64,000 bases of DNA, from positions 1 through 64,000 of the forward strand of contig CAVVCO010000020.1 of NCBI GenBank assembly GCA_963746735.1, written 5' to 3'. The notes beneath the pieces are model-generated. The model did no database searches, was not told the origin of the DNA, and saw only the letters and a program-made list of their open reading frames with translations. The position numbers were made by a program, and so were the translations under genes. This DNA comes from CAVSWT01 sp963746735. Lineage in GTDB: Bacteria; Bacteroidota; Ignavibacteria; Ignavibacteriales; Ignavibacteriaceae. Positions 26,353 through 37,269 of this stretch are shown piece by piece. Position 1 is the stretch's first letter. Each line of letters opens with the position of its first letter.

Positions 26353-27477
26353 TTACAAAAACTTTAAAATCAATTCACCAATTAAATAACCCACAGCAGC
26401 AACTCCGAAACCAACTACAAACATATCAAAACCGCTTCTGAAAATTCCTCTGCCTGTAAAGAAGCTTCTTGCTGCGCCAACACCAAAGTGTGCAAGCATT
26501 GAGATTATAAATGAAGTCCAGATTGCCAAACTCCCGCTTAAAAAGAAAAAAGGGAAAATTGGAATTAGAGCCCCAACAGCAGTTGCAGTTCCAGTTATCC
26601 AGCCTTCTTTAAGCGGACTTTGCGAACTTTCTGAAATGCCGAGTTCTTCTCTTACCTTATCTTCTAAAACCTGCTCAGGATTTTTCATAGCTTCCACAGC
26701 TAATCTTTTTGCTTCATCCGCTTCCATTCCCTTGGATTCATATATTAACGCAAGTTCTTCTGTTTCCAACTCAGGCATTAATTTTATTTCTTCGGCTTCC
26801 ATTCTTTTTTCATGGTCAAAAACTTCCTTTTCACTTATGGCAGCTAAATATCCGGAAGATCCCATTGATAAAGAATCGGCTATCATTCCGGCAAGTCCGG
26901 TCATTAAAATAATATGAGGTGCAGCAGTGGCTCCAATCATTCCGGCAATCAAACCGAAGTTTGCAGTTAGACCATCATTGAAACCATATACTACATTTCT
27001 AAGCATTCCGCCTGATTCGGTACTATGCCATGGTTCTTCGGAAACACCATCGGTTTTCATTAGCTTATTTGCATGCTGAGCAGAATCGCGTGCTAATTTT
27101 AAAGCAATTGATTTTGTTGAATCAACCTGAGTTGAGTTATACAATCCAAGATATGATTTTACTTCGGTAGCTTCTTCTTTTAACATCATTCGTGTTAATA
27201 AAGCAGGCCCAAACTTTTTTGAAAACCATGCAGTAAATTTTGCTTTTGTCGAAGGAATTAATTCCCCGATTTTCTGATTATATTTTTCAAGCTGTTCTTT
27301 CCAGATAGCAACATGCTTGTCTTCAACTTCTGCAAGCTGTGAATATATTTTTTTTCTTTTGGGATCGGAGATTAATCCTGCAAGAGTTCTATAAAGATAT
27401 GCAGCATCAATTTCATCCTGTAAATGAAGGTGCCAGATTTGAATTGTTTTTTTATCTACATTTTGTACTTCACTCAT
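26353..27477 (-). CDS. Ferritin-like / VIT1 (CCC1) fusion iron-manganese transporter
   Basis: 374 residues. The N-terminal four-helix rubrerythrin/ferritin-like domain (about 10-135) has iron ligands in HLHLQDEIDAAYLYRTLA, EDKHVAIWKEQ and LKEEATEVKSYL. A VIT1/CCC1 membrane domain follows (about 155-372), with VYGFNDGLTANFGLIAGM, GLAGMIADSLSMGSSGYLA and the cytoplasmic metal-binding helix region with many Glu. Such fusions (MbfA/Er-VIT) export or sequester Fe2+ and Mn2+. The start codon overlaps the stop of the upstream gene (ATGA), so translation is coupled to it. Confidence 0.88.
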   Translation of the reverse strand: MSEVQNVDKKTIQIWHLHLQDEIDAAYLYRTLAGLISDPKRKKIYSQLAEVEDKHVAIWKEQLEKYNQKIGELIPSTKAKFTAWFSKKFGPALLTRMMLKEEATEVKSYLGLYNSTQVDSTKSIALKLARDSAQHANKLMKTDGVSEEPWHSTESGGMLRNVVYGFNDGLTANFGLIAGMIGATAAPHIILMTGLAGMIADSLSMGSSGYLAAISEKEVFDHEKRMEAEEIKLMPELETEELALIYESKGMEADEAKRLAVEAMKNPEQVLEDKVREELGISESSQSPLKEGWITGTATAVGALIPIFPFFFLSGSLAIWTSFIISMLAHFGVGAARSFFTGRGIFRSGFDMFVVGFGVAAVGYLIGELILKFL

Positions 27478-29642
27478 TTAACATTATTCCCTTTTGAATT
27501 TTTAGCAATTTCAATATCCCTGGCAACATCAGGCCTAAGCAGTCTCCAATGAAAACGAAGATCGTCATTCTCTTTCCACGATTTACCATTTTGTTCGCTA
27601 TAATGTACCAGGGGCATATCTTTATAAATTGGACTGGTTATATTTATAATTTCATCCCAGTAATGCAGTGCATTTTCAAGATGCTTAACCGAATTCTGTT
27701 TGTATTCTTCGCCGCCGTTTAATCTATATGTTTCCAGCTCAACTGCTCCTTTTATTTTCTCGGAAAAAAATAATCCTAAATTAGCCCAGGTTTTTACATC
27801 GGAAACTTCAAACATAAGAGGATCATCACCGGAAACATTTATATTTTTGACTAACTCAATAGCCTTGTTACAATCCTTTTCAAGCATTGCAGCTAAATTA
27901 GGAGGTGTAATTTTATCTTTACTGAAAGAACCTCTTGATGAAATTGTTTTTACATATTCCGCAATAGAAACGTAATCTGTATCAAGTGGCGGCTGATTGA
28001 TTTGCCGGTCAACAGATATATATTCCACTCTTTTATGTTTCCGGATTAAGTGCCATAAATCCTTCGCTGTATAGAGTAAAATCCCAGGTGCAATCAAACG
28101 AAGAAGCTAACCTCAAAGGAGTTTTACCTGCAAGTGCATATGCATCGAAAAGTACTGCGGCTTGTTTTCCATAACGCCTAATAAATTCATTTCTAAATAT
28201 GCTGTCAGGTGTGGAAGGATTGTATAATAATCTTCCCCACAATTTATAGAATAACCATTGACGCTGAAATGCATATTTCCAATCAACTGAAAAGCCAGGC
28301 TTAGTGAAATAATCTTTAGCTGGAATATATGTTTCGGATCCTATAAAATAACCTCCAACATAATCAGGAGTATTATTAGCTATATGCTGCCGGATAAAAT
28401 CAGCAACTCCCCATCGCAGGCAAAAGAAATCTTCATTGCGAACAGTCCATACTATCTTGTAACCTTTTGGTTCCGGGTTCCAATATGTTCCGTATATTTT
28501 GCCGCCATGTACTTTAATAAGTTTTGTGGTTGAAAGGGGGTGTGACCAATTAAATTTAAGGCTTGCCCAAATGGCCTTTCGAAGCAATCCATTGATGCTT
28601 CTTGTTCAATTGCGTTACGGGTAAGCTGTTCCATTTCAATGTTAGTTGCACCTAATGATCCAGTATTTCCGGAAAAAGGAATTCTGTGGATTAACTTTGA
28701 CTTTACGATTTGCTAAGGCTCATCCCATCAATAATCGTTTCCTTTATCCAACTCTCACGCTGCTGCGGAGTCATTCCCCCCATTCCTTCTCCAAGTGTAA
28801 GTCCGATCCCGGTTAGATCAGGATACTCATCAAGCATTTGTGTAACGCATCTCACGAGTATATTGTTTTATAATTTCGGATGTATCAGCATTAACAAAAT
28901 GAAAATGATCGAGGTTAAACATTTCTACATTATGAGCTTTCGAAAACTCAGGAGTTACAAATATATTAAACGGCATAATGTAAGTGTCGATACCGCGTTC
29001 TTTTGCCATTCTAAAAATTCCGTGAAAAAGTTTTTTCCACTCTTTCATTTCGTTATCGTTCCATGGGCTTGCTTCAGGAAAGTTTTTCGGTTTTATTAAA
29101 AAAGTATAGGGATGTAGATTCCATAACGTAAGAGCATTGAATCTATTCTCCGCCATCATATCAAGAAATGCTTCCCAAAACTTAAGGTCTTTGCAGGTTT
29201 CCTGATGCTGATAAAGTGCATAGCTGTGCCGGTAGGTATCCCACGGCAGATCAAATTTTATAGCACGAAATGATAAATTTGGAGATTCACTTCTTTCATG
29301 TATGTTTGATAGAGAAATACCATTTCGAAGATCTTCGGCAAGTGAAAGTGACCCATAAATGACTCCTGTTCCATCGCCTCCAGTTATTGTAATCTTATTT
29401 TTCTCCGGCCGTAAAATGTATGCTTCAGGTTTTAAATTTTGGGAATTAATTCTGATTGAAATTGAATAATCGGATTTGTTCTTTTGTATTGAATATCCTT
29501 TTTCTAAAAGAGCTTGATGAAGCATCTTTTCAGCATATTTTGCTTGAACAGAAGAAGTATCATATTGCAAGTTAACGCTTTGGGCTGTAACTAAATTTGA
29601 AAGCAGTATAATTAAAATAAAAAGCAGCAGTATTTTTTTCAT
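27474..29642 (-). pseudogene. GH67-like secreted glycoside hydrolase, broken by about five frameshifts
   Basis: The minus strand from ATG at 29642 (signal peptide MKKILLLFILIILLSN...TAQ) to the TGA at 27474 reads as one protein of about 720 residues if frames are joined. Shifts are near 28846, 28713, 28695, 28572 and 28035. Segments: an N-terminal alpha-glucuronidase-like domain (TITGGDGTGVIYGSLSLAEDL), a TIM barrel (FWEAFLDMMAENRFNALTLW, IGLTLGEGMGGM, IHRIPFSGNTGS, VHGGKIYGTYW, WTVRNEDFF) and a C-terminal helical domain. GH67 enzymes remove glucuronic acid from xylan fragments; the family assignment is by resemblance. Five shifts in about 830 bases are many for sequencing error alone, but every segment between them still reads as conserved protein. 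Confidence 0.72.
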
Positions 29643-29727
29643 AAACAAATTGAATATGACGTAATAAAGATTAAACCCAATAATTATTATTTCATCTCTA
29701 GTTTCATTAAGAAAATACATTCATAAA

Positions 29728-30144
29728 CTATTTAGCTCTGGTTAACAGAATTGGGATGTTGAGACTATGGCGTACTTTCTTTACAGTTGAACCAAGAAAT
29801 ATATCGGCAAGGAATCGATGCCCATGTGTACTCATTGCAATAAGATCACAGTTTTCACTTTGAGCCCATTTAATTATTTCATCAGCGGGTTCACCAAAAG
29901 AAATTTGAGCTTCCGCGGGAATATTTTCAGAAATAAATTCATTTCTAATACTATCAAGATATTCTGTATCCTGTTTAATTTCCGGCCCAACGGCATCCGG
30001 CCCGAAAGTTCGCGCTGCCCATCCGTCTGCAACATGTAATAGTACAACCTTACTATTTGCCAGTTTGGCTAGCTGTTTTATATGATCTATAATACATCTA
30101 TCGGTCGGGGTACCATCCAGCGTTACAAGTATTGTCTTGTACAT
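29728..30144 (-). CDS. Universal stress protein (UspA family)
   Basis: 138 residues, a single Usp domain. Visible: ILVTLDGTPTDRCIIDH at the N-terminus, VLLHVADG, and the ATP-binding loop MSTHGHRFLADIFLGSTVKKV (G-2x-G-9x-G-S type). It follows the Nramp transporter gene by 23 bases on the same strand, so it is probably in the mntR-mntH transcription unit and linked to metal or oxidative stress. Exact role unknown. Confidence 0.92.
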   Translation of the reverse strand: MYKTILVTLDGTPTDRCIIDHIKQLAKLANSKVVLLHVADGWAARTFGPDAVGPEIKQDTEYLDSIRNEFISENIPAEAQISFGEPADEIIKWAQSENCDLIAMSTHGHRFLADIFLGSTVKKVRHSLNIPILLTRAK

Positions 30145-30167
30145 GTAGATTCCTTTTTACTTAAAAA

Positions 30168-31607
30168 TTACCCACCAAAGATAACTCTCCAGGCTACAGA
30201 AAGCGAGTCCGGTAAACCGTAAATATCCATAACTGTAATAAGAATAGCACTGGCCCATCCTACCACCAATAAAAACCAGCCGATTTTCCAGTCTCCCATT
30301 CTTTTTCGGGAACTTGTAAACTGAAGCATCGGGAACATTGCAAATGGTAATTGCAGTGCAAGTACAACCTGGCTAAGTGTAAGTAAATCTGTTACACTGC
30401 TGTCCCCACGAATACCGATAATCAAAACAGCCGGAATAATTGCCAAAGCACGGGTAATAAGACGGCGTACCCAGGGTTTAATTCGCCAATGCATAAATCC
30501 TTCCATAACAATCTGGCCGGCGAGAGTGCCGGTAATAGTGCTGCTTTGGCCGCTTGCTAATAGCGCTACCGCAAATAATGTACTTGCAATAGTTACCCCT
30601 AACAAAGGAGCAAGCGTTAAATATGCTACTTGGATCCAATCACTATCGGTAGAAAATTTTATTATTTCTCCGCCAGGTATCGTGACGCTCGTTTTACCAA
30701 AAAACACCATAGCCGCTAAAACAAGAATTGCAGCGTTAACGAGAAATGCAATTGATAAAGCAACGACCGAATCAATAGTGTTAAAACGTATTGCTTTCTT
30801 TATTGATATTTTATCTTTCTGTAGTTTCCGGCTTTGTACCAAGCCTGAATGCAAATATAAATTGTGAGGCATAACTGTTGCCCCAACAATTCCAATTGCA
30901 ATATAAATCATTCCAACCTGACGTAAGCCAGGCGAAATTAAAGCTTTTCCCATTTCTAAAAAACTAGGCTGTGTTTGAGGAAGCACAAATATTTCGATGA
31001 AATAACAAATTCCTATTGTGGCAACAAGAATAAAAACTATTGCTTCGATTGTCCGCATTCCAAAACGCTGCAAACCAAGCAGCAGCAATACATCAAAACC
31101 GGTTATGATTACCGCCCACAAAATCGGGATATGAAAAAGTAAATTGAGAGCAACCGCGCTTCCCAAAACTTCAGCTAAATCACAGGCAGCAATTGCTATT
31201 TCCGTAAACATCCAATTTGGATAGCGAGTCCATTTAGGATACCAATCACGACAGCATTGGGCAAGATCTTTACCTGTAACTACACCTAATCTAGCAGCAA
31301 TAACTTGCATAATAATTGCCATGAGACTAGCAGCACCAACCACCCACAACAAATCATATTTATATTGCGCTCCGCCCATTAGATCAGTCCCCCAGTTGCC
31401 AGGATCCATGTACCCAACACTAACTAGCAGTGCAGGCCCTACAAAGGCTTTCCATTGTTTCCAAAATCCTGCTGTATGATGAGGAACTTTAACTGTACCG
31501 TGAACTCCCTCTAAAGAGAGATGATTATCAGAGGGGTTTTCAACTTCAACTTTTTCTAATTTGGGAAGACTATTCTTTAACTCTTCTTCAGGTTTTTCTT
31601 TACTCAT
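30168..31607 (-). CDS. mntH: Nramp-family Mn2+/Fe2+ transporter MntH
   Basis: 479 residues with about 11 membrane helices. The metal-binding motifs are present: DPGNWGTD in helix 1 and MPHNLYLHS in helix 6, both diagnostic of Nramp proton-coupled divalent metal importers. A hydrophilic N-terminal extension of about 45 residues precedes the first helix. It lies downstream of an MntR/DtxR-type regulator and upstream of a universal stress gene, consistent with regulated manganese uptake. Confidence 0.93.
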   Translation of the reverse strand: MSKEKPEEELKNSLPKLEKVEVENPSDNHLSLEGVHGTVKVPHHTAGFWKQWKAFVGPALLVSVGYMDPGNWGTDLMGGAQYKYDLLWVVGAASLMAIIMQVIAARLGVVTGKDLAQCCRDWYPKWTRYPNWMFTEIAIAACDLAEVLGSAVALNLLFHIPILWAVIITGFDVLLLLGLQRFGMRTIEAIVFILVATIGICYFIEIFVLPQTQPSFLEMGKALISPGLRQVGMIYIAIGIVGATVMPHNLYLHSGLVQSRKLQKDKISIKKAIRFNTIDSVVALSIAFLVNAAILVLAAMVFFGKTSVTIPGGEIIKFSTDSDWIQVAYLTLAPLLGVTIASTLFAVALLASGQSSTITGTLAGQIVMEGFMHWRIKPWVRRLITRALAIIPAVLIIGIRGDSSVTDLLTLSQVVLALQLPFAMFPMLQFTSSRKRMGDWKIGWFLLVVGWASAILITVMDIYGLPDSLSVAWRVIFGG

Positions 31608-31718
31608 TCATAATTCCTTGACTATGCTAAAATTCGTAATGTTTTATTCACATTAAAGACGTAACTAAATACTGTACATTCCAACACAAGATTACTTTTA
31701 AATTCTCAAAGATTTTTT

Positions 31719-32381
31719 TTATTTCTTTTTTACTTCAACAAAAATGTTCGTCGCGATTGTATTACTAATATTGATATTCTTTTCATTTATTTTCACAAGC
31801 ATTGAATGATCAAATTCAAGCACGTCTTTAATTATTATTTCCTTCTTTAAATCAATGCCTATCTTTGACAGATAATTCAGAAAATCATTGTCAAAATCGT
31901 TTACACGAATTACAATACCGGTATCCCCTTTTTTTAATTTGGAAAGTGATACCGTTTTTTTTTGCACCGGGAAAGTGCCGTCTTTGCCTGGAATTGGATC
32001 GCCATGCGGATCAAATTCAGGAAAGTTCAACATTTCTTCCATTCGATTAATTAATTCATCTGATGCAGAATGTTCAAGATTATGAGCTTCGTCATGAACT
32101 TTATCCCATGGAATACCCACAATTTGATGTAAAAAAACTTCCCAGATTCTATGTCGTCTTACAATATTCCGTGCATAGTCTTCACCAGTCGAAGTAAGTC
32201 TAATTCCTTTATAAGGCTGATATTTTATGTATTTGTCTTTGGATAATTTTTTAAGCATGTCGGTAACTGCTGAATTCGATACCTGGAGTTTTTCGGCAAT
32301 AACATTTGCTTTTGCCTCACCGTTATCATCTTTATACTTATAGATTACGCCAAGGTAATCTTCTTTTGAAATGTTATACAT
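31719..32381 (-). CDS. mntR: Metal-dependent DtxR/MntR-family repressor
   Basis: 220 residues from ATG at 32381 (MYNISKEDYLGVIYKY). An N-terminal winged helix (KANVIAEKLQVSNSAVTDMLKKL), a metal-binding and dimerisation domain (about 75-140; EVFLHQIVGIPWDKVHDEAHNLEHSAS with the His/Glu metal ligands, and FPEFDPHGDPIPG) and a C-terminal SH3-like FeoA domain (SLSKLKKGDTGIVIRV). The open frame continues to 32444, but that extension contains the palindrome at 32419 that looks like the operator, so the shorter start is preferred. It probably represses mntR-mntH when Mn2+ or Fe2+ is bound. Confidence 0.9.
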   Translation of the reverse strand: MYNISKEDYLGVIYKYKDDNGEAKANVIAEKLQVSNSAVTDMLKKLSKDKYIKYQPYKGIRLTSTGEDYARNIVRRHRIWEVFLHQIVGIPWDKVHDEAHNLEHSASDELINRMEEMLNFPEFDPHGDPIPGKDGTFPVQKKTVSLSKLKKGDTGIVIRVNDFDNDFLNYLSKIGIDLKKEIIIKDVLEFDHSMLVKINEKNINISNTIATNIFVEVKKK

Positions 32382-32418
32382 GATAAATAATATTATTAAG
32401 TGAACTGTTGATACAAAT

Positions 32419-32432
32419 TTAAGCGTGCTTAA
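32419..32432. promoter_or_regulatory. Candidate MntR operator, TTAAGCGTGCTTAA
   Basis: A perfect inverted repeat (TTAAGC-GT-GCTTAA) 38 bases upstream of the mntR start, where a promoter is expected. DtxR/MntR proteins bind palindromes of similar size and often repress their own gene. No second copy was seen directly before mntH. Confidence 0.5.
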
Positions 32433-32524
32433 CTTTATTGTCAAGCAGCTTTAATTTAATTAACTAGATCTTAAAACGGTTAGATTAAATTCTATTGAAA
32501 ATATTTGAAATTGAAATTTAAGAT

Positions 32525-32563
32525 AAAAAATGCTGCATCCCTTTTTATAAAAGGAATGCAGCA
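32525..32563 (-). terminator. Intrinsic terminator after the tricorn protease gene
   Basis: TGCTGCAT (32531-32538) and ATGCAGCA (to 32563) form a long stem extended by CCTTTT/AAAAGG pairing. Read on the minus strand it ends in TTTTTT (32525-32530). It starts 16 bases after the stop codon at 32579. Confidence 0.85.
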
Positions 32564-32578
32564 ATTTAAATTGAAATG

Positions 32579-35500
32579 CTAATTACCGCCGGGTGTTCTG
32601 TTCTGATAAGGAGGCTGCTTAGGATTGATGGGGGGATTCTTTTTTAATAAATCCATTTCAACACTAATCGCTTTTTCCAATTGTGTATCAACACCTTTTG
32701 CAAGCTGGCCGGGATCTTCCTCTACCTCGTAATTCGGATCAACTCCATGCCCTTCAGCAAACCAGGTTCCGTCAGGATTATATTGTCTGAATGTTGGTAC
32801 GGTAACACTTCCTCCATCTATGAGAGAAGGTGCTCCTGATATTCCTATTAACCCACCCCAGGTTCTTTTGCCTACTAATGGCCCAACTCCGGCTCTTTTA
32901 AAGAAATCCGGGAAAGCATCTCCACCTGATCCGCTCCAGCCATTTATAATCATTACCTTCGGACCAAAATTTGCGACTGCAGGCGCCTGCCAATTTATTC
33001 CATCTCTAACCGCAAAGAAAGCAAAAGGTTTTCGGTTTAACATTTCTATAAATCTATCAGGGACTTGTCCGCCATTATTAAATCTTTCATCAATGATTAA
33101 ACCTTGCTTCTTAAATTGAGCAAAAAACTGGCGTACTAATTCCGTCTGTCCGTTAATACCGGTATCAGGAACATACAGGTAACCAATTTTCCCATCTGTT
33201 GCCTTATCAACTCTCTGCCTATTCGCTTCAATCCATGCCAGGTTACGAAGCCTTGTTTCATCTTTTAAAGTTTTGACAGTAACTTTTCTTGCTCCGTCCA
33301 TTGTAGGCTTATTGTTTACAGTTAACACCACTGTTTGGTCATCAAGACCCTCAAATGCAGCCCAAGGATCTTTTGTTACATCGATTGTGACATCATTAAC
33401 AGCAAGTATATAATCGCCTTCTTTTACATTTACACCGGATCCATCAAGCGGTGATCTTACTTCTGTATCCCACTCTGCTCCTCTGATTATTTTTTTAATT
33501 CTATATACACCATTTGCTAATTCCCAGTCAACTCCTAAATAACCAACGCCTTTCTTTTCAGGTTCTTCCACATCACCGCCGCCTTTATATGTGTGCGAAG
33601 AATTCAATTCACCAATTAATTCACCCAAAATATAATTCAAATCCCAGCGGGTAATAGCGTAATCAACCAATTTTCCATAACGGGCCCTCATTGCGTTCCA
33701 ATCGACACCATGCATGTTGGGATCATAGAAAAAGTCTCTTTCAAATCTCCAGGCATCATTAAATATTTGATGCCATTCTTCTCTGGGAACAATCTTCATT
33801 TCCATTTCTGCAATAGGCATTTTCTTCTCAAGCTTTTGCTCAGGCGCAATATCAGCCATAGAATAAGAACCTTTTACAGCTATCATAATTTTTTTATTAT
33901 TCGCACTTAGCTGGTAACTATCAGCATCATCAACAATAGTCTTTTCTTCTCTTTTATCCAGATCATAATAAACGATTGGTTTTTTCTTTGATTCCGATCC
34001 GCTGTTGGGCATCCTATGATAAATTACTTTTCCGGGAACTGCTGATAGATTAATATAATTTCCTCCATCGGGCGGCAATAGCACAGCTCTTTCTTCAAAA
34101 CCATCAAAATCAATTTTTACTTCTTTAATTATTTCATCTTTCTTTGTTTTCTCTTCTTTATTCTTTTCCTCTTTATCGCCTTCCTTTTTGTCTTCTTTCT
34201 TAATTTCACTCAAATCGTTTTTAGGAGCCAAAGGAGAAAGAGTATCTTTAACTAATGAAACTGCGGCAATGTTTGTTGTATTCGAATAAACAAATGTTCC
34301 ATCATAATCGCCGTAAACCGGATTGAATGATCTATTTGTTAAATAATAAAGATACTTTCCATCAGGATCAAAAGCCGGCTGCCCATCATCATAATATCCG
34401 GAGGTTAATTGGTGAACTTTATTTCCTTTAGTATCATACACAAATTCAGCGCCGTGAGTATTTTCAACCTCGCGGCTGTATGCCACATATCTGCTATCGG
34501 ACGACCAGCTCATTTTAAAACTCTCAAGTCCGCCTTCGTATTTATATTCAGCTTTGTCAATCTGGGTTGTTTTATCTTTATCAACATCATAAACAAATAT
34601 TTTCATTGCCTTATCAATAAATGAAAGCATTTTACTATTTGGTGACCAGTAGATTTGGTAACGGTAGCCCGGACCGTATGAAGTTAATTTCTTTTCTTCA
34701 TTTTGCTTTTCCATATCTTTTAATGTTAATTCATATTCGCCAGATTTATCACTCCAATATGCAATGTATCTTCCATCGGGAGACCAGGAAGGATATCTTT
34801 CCGCAAAACCGGAAGTACTTGTTAAATCATAAACATTCCCGTTTTCTGCAGGCACTGAAAACAAATCACCTCTTGCTTCAAACACTGCTCTTTTACCATC
34901 AGGAGAAGGACAAAAACTTTGAATATATTTTTCTGCTTTTTCAGTTTTAGGCATTAATGTAGAAACATCGGAAACTACATCAATTTTTACTTCATGATAT
35001 TTTTCTGTGGCAAGATCAAGAAGGTATAAGCTGCCGCCCGCTTCAAAAACTATATCATCTATCCAATTGAAGGAAAATGAACATCAAAATCTTCAAAGTT
35101 GGTTATTTGTTTAACAGCTTTTGCATTTACGTCATAAGACCAAATATTATTTCTTTCATGTGCCCCTCTATCCGACAAAAAATAAATGGTGTTATTATGC
35201 CACATTGGGAATTCATCATTAGCAGGATTGTTAGTTATATTTTCAGCAGTCAATTTATCAAGATCAAAAATCCAAATATCAGCAGCCCACCCGCCGCGGT
35301 ATCTTTTCCAGGTTCTAAAGCTTCTTGTCATTGGTGTATATGCAATTTTTTTACTGTCAGGTGAGAACGAACCAAATTCAGCCATTGGAATCGGAAGTTT
35401 TTCCGGCAGCCCGCCTTTAATAGATTCTTTGTAGAATTGATTAAATCTTTGCTTACCACTTTCCATAGAAGATGCGTATAATACGTTCTGCCCATCTGAA

Positions 35501-35841
35501 TACCAATCAACGATTCTATCAGTCATTCCATTATGTGTTAATCTAACCGGCATACCGCCTAAAGTTGGAATAACAAATACATCTACGTTTCCGTCATAGT
35601 TAGCACTATATGCAATCTTTGAACCGTCAGGAGAAAATTTAGGTAAGGCCTCTTCGCCTTTAGGGGAACTCAGTCTATTTGCAATTCCTCCTTCTTTAGG
35701 GACAATCCAAATATCACCGGCGTACTCAAATGTTATATACTTAGCTGAGACATCAGGATACTGCAGCATTCTGGCATCAACTTGTGCAAGCACAAGAGTA
35801 TTTAATAACAGGATAAAAAATCCAGTTAGAATTTTTTTCAT
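32579..35841 (-). pseudogene. Tricorn-type S41 protease, one frameshift
   Basis: An N-terminal signal peptide (MKKILTGFFILLLNTLVLAQ) and WD40/PD40-like propeller blades (FSPDGSKIAYS, WSPDGRYIAYWSDK, FDPDGKYLYYLTN) are followed by a Tricorn C1 domain, a PDZ domain (about 33420-33560) and a C-terminal S41 peptidase core with NGWSGSGGDAFPDFF, where the catalytic Ser should lie, and FNNGGQVPD. The frame breaks near 35060, after HFPSIG; the other frame continues D-D-I-V-F-E-A-G-G-S-L-Y-L-L. The span (3263 bases) is one base short of 1088 codons, so one missing base explains it. Secreted or periplasmic peptide-degrading protease. The rest is intact, so an error is plausible. Confidence 0.88.
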
Positions 35842-36145
35842 AAGGACCTCTGTTTAGATATTATTAAGGAAAAGTGTTTCAAAGTTTACGAATGGAATTA
35901 AATTAGAAATATTTTAAAGCAATCATTTTTTAAACCATATTAAGCTAATAAAAATCATTAGAACCTATAAAAAATTTAGTGTGAAGTGTATTTAAATTAT
36001 ATGAACGGCATAAAATTATTGAGGATGGCTTTAAGTTCTTTGTAATGAAATACTGATTTGTAAAAAATAAGTAGTTCGACATTCAAAGTAACTTGTATTT
36101 TTTCCTCAACAAGAGCTGGTATAATAAATAAATTTTAATATACAA
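35842..36145. other. Intergenic region, nothing recognised
   Basis: AT-rich gap upstream of the tricorn gene; its promoter should lie near 35842-35900. AGGTCC just before the ATG is only a weak ribosome binding site. No gene or repeat seen. Confidence 0.4.
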
Positions 36146-36182
36146 AACCTCCCAATTTTTTATAGAAAAAATTAAGGAGGTT
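36146..36182 (-). terminator. Hairpin terminator after the Omp28-like operon
   Basis: AACCTCC (36146-36152) pairs with GGAGGTT (36176-36182), with an inner ATTTTTT/AAAAAAT stem. On the minus strand it is followed by TTTTG. It lies 28 bases downstream of the operon's last stop codon (36210). Confidence 0.65.
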
Positions 36183-36209
36183 AATTTTTAATTCAGAATT
36201 AAATCTGAT

Positions 36210-37259
36210 TTACTTTAAAAGAACCATCTTCCTGGTTTGAATATAATTTCCAACTTTCAATTGATAAATATAAAATCCGCTGGGCAAAGATCCGCGGCTT
36301 AGATTATTAGGGTTAAAAGTAACTTCATATTCTCCAGCAGGCTTATATTCATTAACTAAAGAGGCAACTTCATTTCCTAAAATATCATAAACCTTTAATG
36401 ATTGCAATCCGGCAACAGGAGATTGCCAGCTATCTTTGTACTTGGATTAAATGGATTAGGATAGTTTTGTTCAAGCTTAAAAGATTTAGGCGAAGATGAA
36501 TTATCTTTAATATCAGTTAACATTAATTGACTTATAATTAATTGTTTCCGACTGGTAAACTTTTTTTGTACCTTTGCTTTGAATAAATACAACTACCGCA
36601 AGGCTGTCAGCATTCCATTTAGAATCTAATGTAATTTGTTTATCTACCACTTTTGAATCATTATCATTTACAGAAAAATCATTGCCAACAGGAGAGCCAA
36701 CCATTTTTCTCATTACATGCATATGATGTGAAATCCCATTTTGTCCTTGATACAACAAATTCTCAACAACTACAAAATGAATTACAAGATCATTATCAGA
36801 AACATCACCGGATCGAGAAATATTAGCTTTAACAGTAAATTGCTGATCTGAATCTTTTGAACCACTTAATATTATTTCAAATGGGCTTTGTTCACCTGTT
36901 AATGCATCTAATGAATTTCCCCAACTAGAATAATTACTTGATTGTGTGACTCCATTAAAAAAACCATCAGGCGTTGAATGATAGGGTCCATAATAATTAT
37001 TTCTTGCCGCAGGATCTGACGGATTATCTATGTTTAATTGATCTGTAGGATACGGAAACACCATGTGATAAAAAATGTAATTAATTTTTGATGCATTCAA
37101 ACTTTTTGCCAGGTAAGAGTTTATTGCCGTATGCGCAGGCGGGCAAAGCGGGCAATGTGAATTTGTAAAAACTTCAATCAATATTTTTTTATCTGAAGCA
37201 AAGTTAATTGTTGATAAAATTAATAGTATGAAAATCATTTTCAATAAAATTCTTTTCAT
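36210..37259 (-). pseudogene. Omp28-like thioredoxin-fold protein with T9SS sorting domain, two frameshifts
   Basis: ATG at 37259 opens a 248-codon frame with a signal peptide and a thioredoxin-like fold (ILIEVFTNSHCPLCPPAHTAI, a C-x-x-C pair), resembling Omp28-related outer-membrane proteins. Just before its stop the frame shifts near 36517 into a sorting domain (LEQNYPNPFNPSTKI), and again near 36430 into KVYDILGNEVASL and TRKMVLLK. The two shifts cancel: the span is exactly 350 codons. Predicted to be a secreted surface thiol protein. It is the last gene of an operon with a TlpA-like thioredoxin and a DUF6029 barrel, 10 bases after the latter. Confidence 0.78.
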
Positions 37260-37269
37260 AATTACCTCC

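Noticed and set aside
28710..29099. Plus-strand ORF of 129 codons
   Set aside because: Antisense to the GH67-like gene, whose minus-strand reading is clearly conserved.
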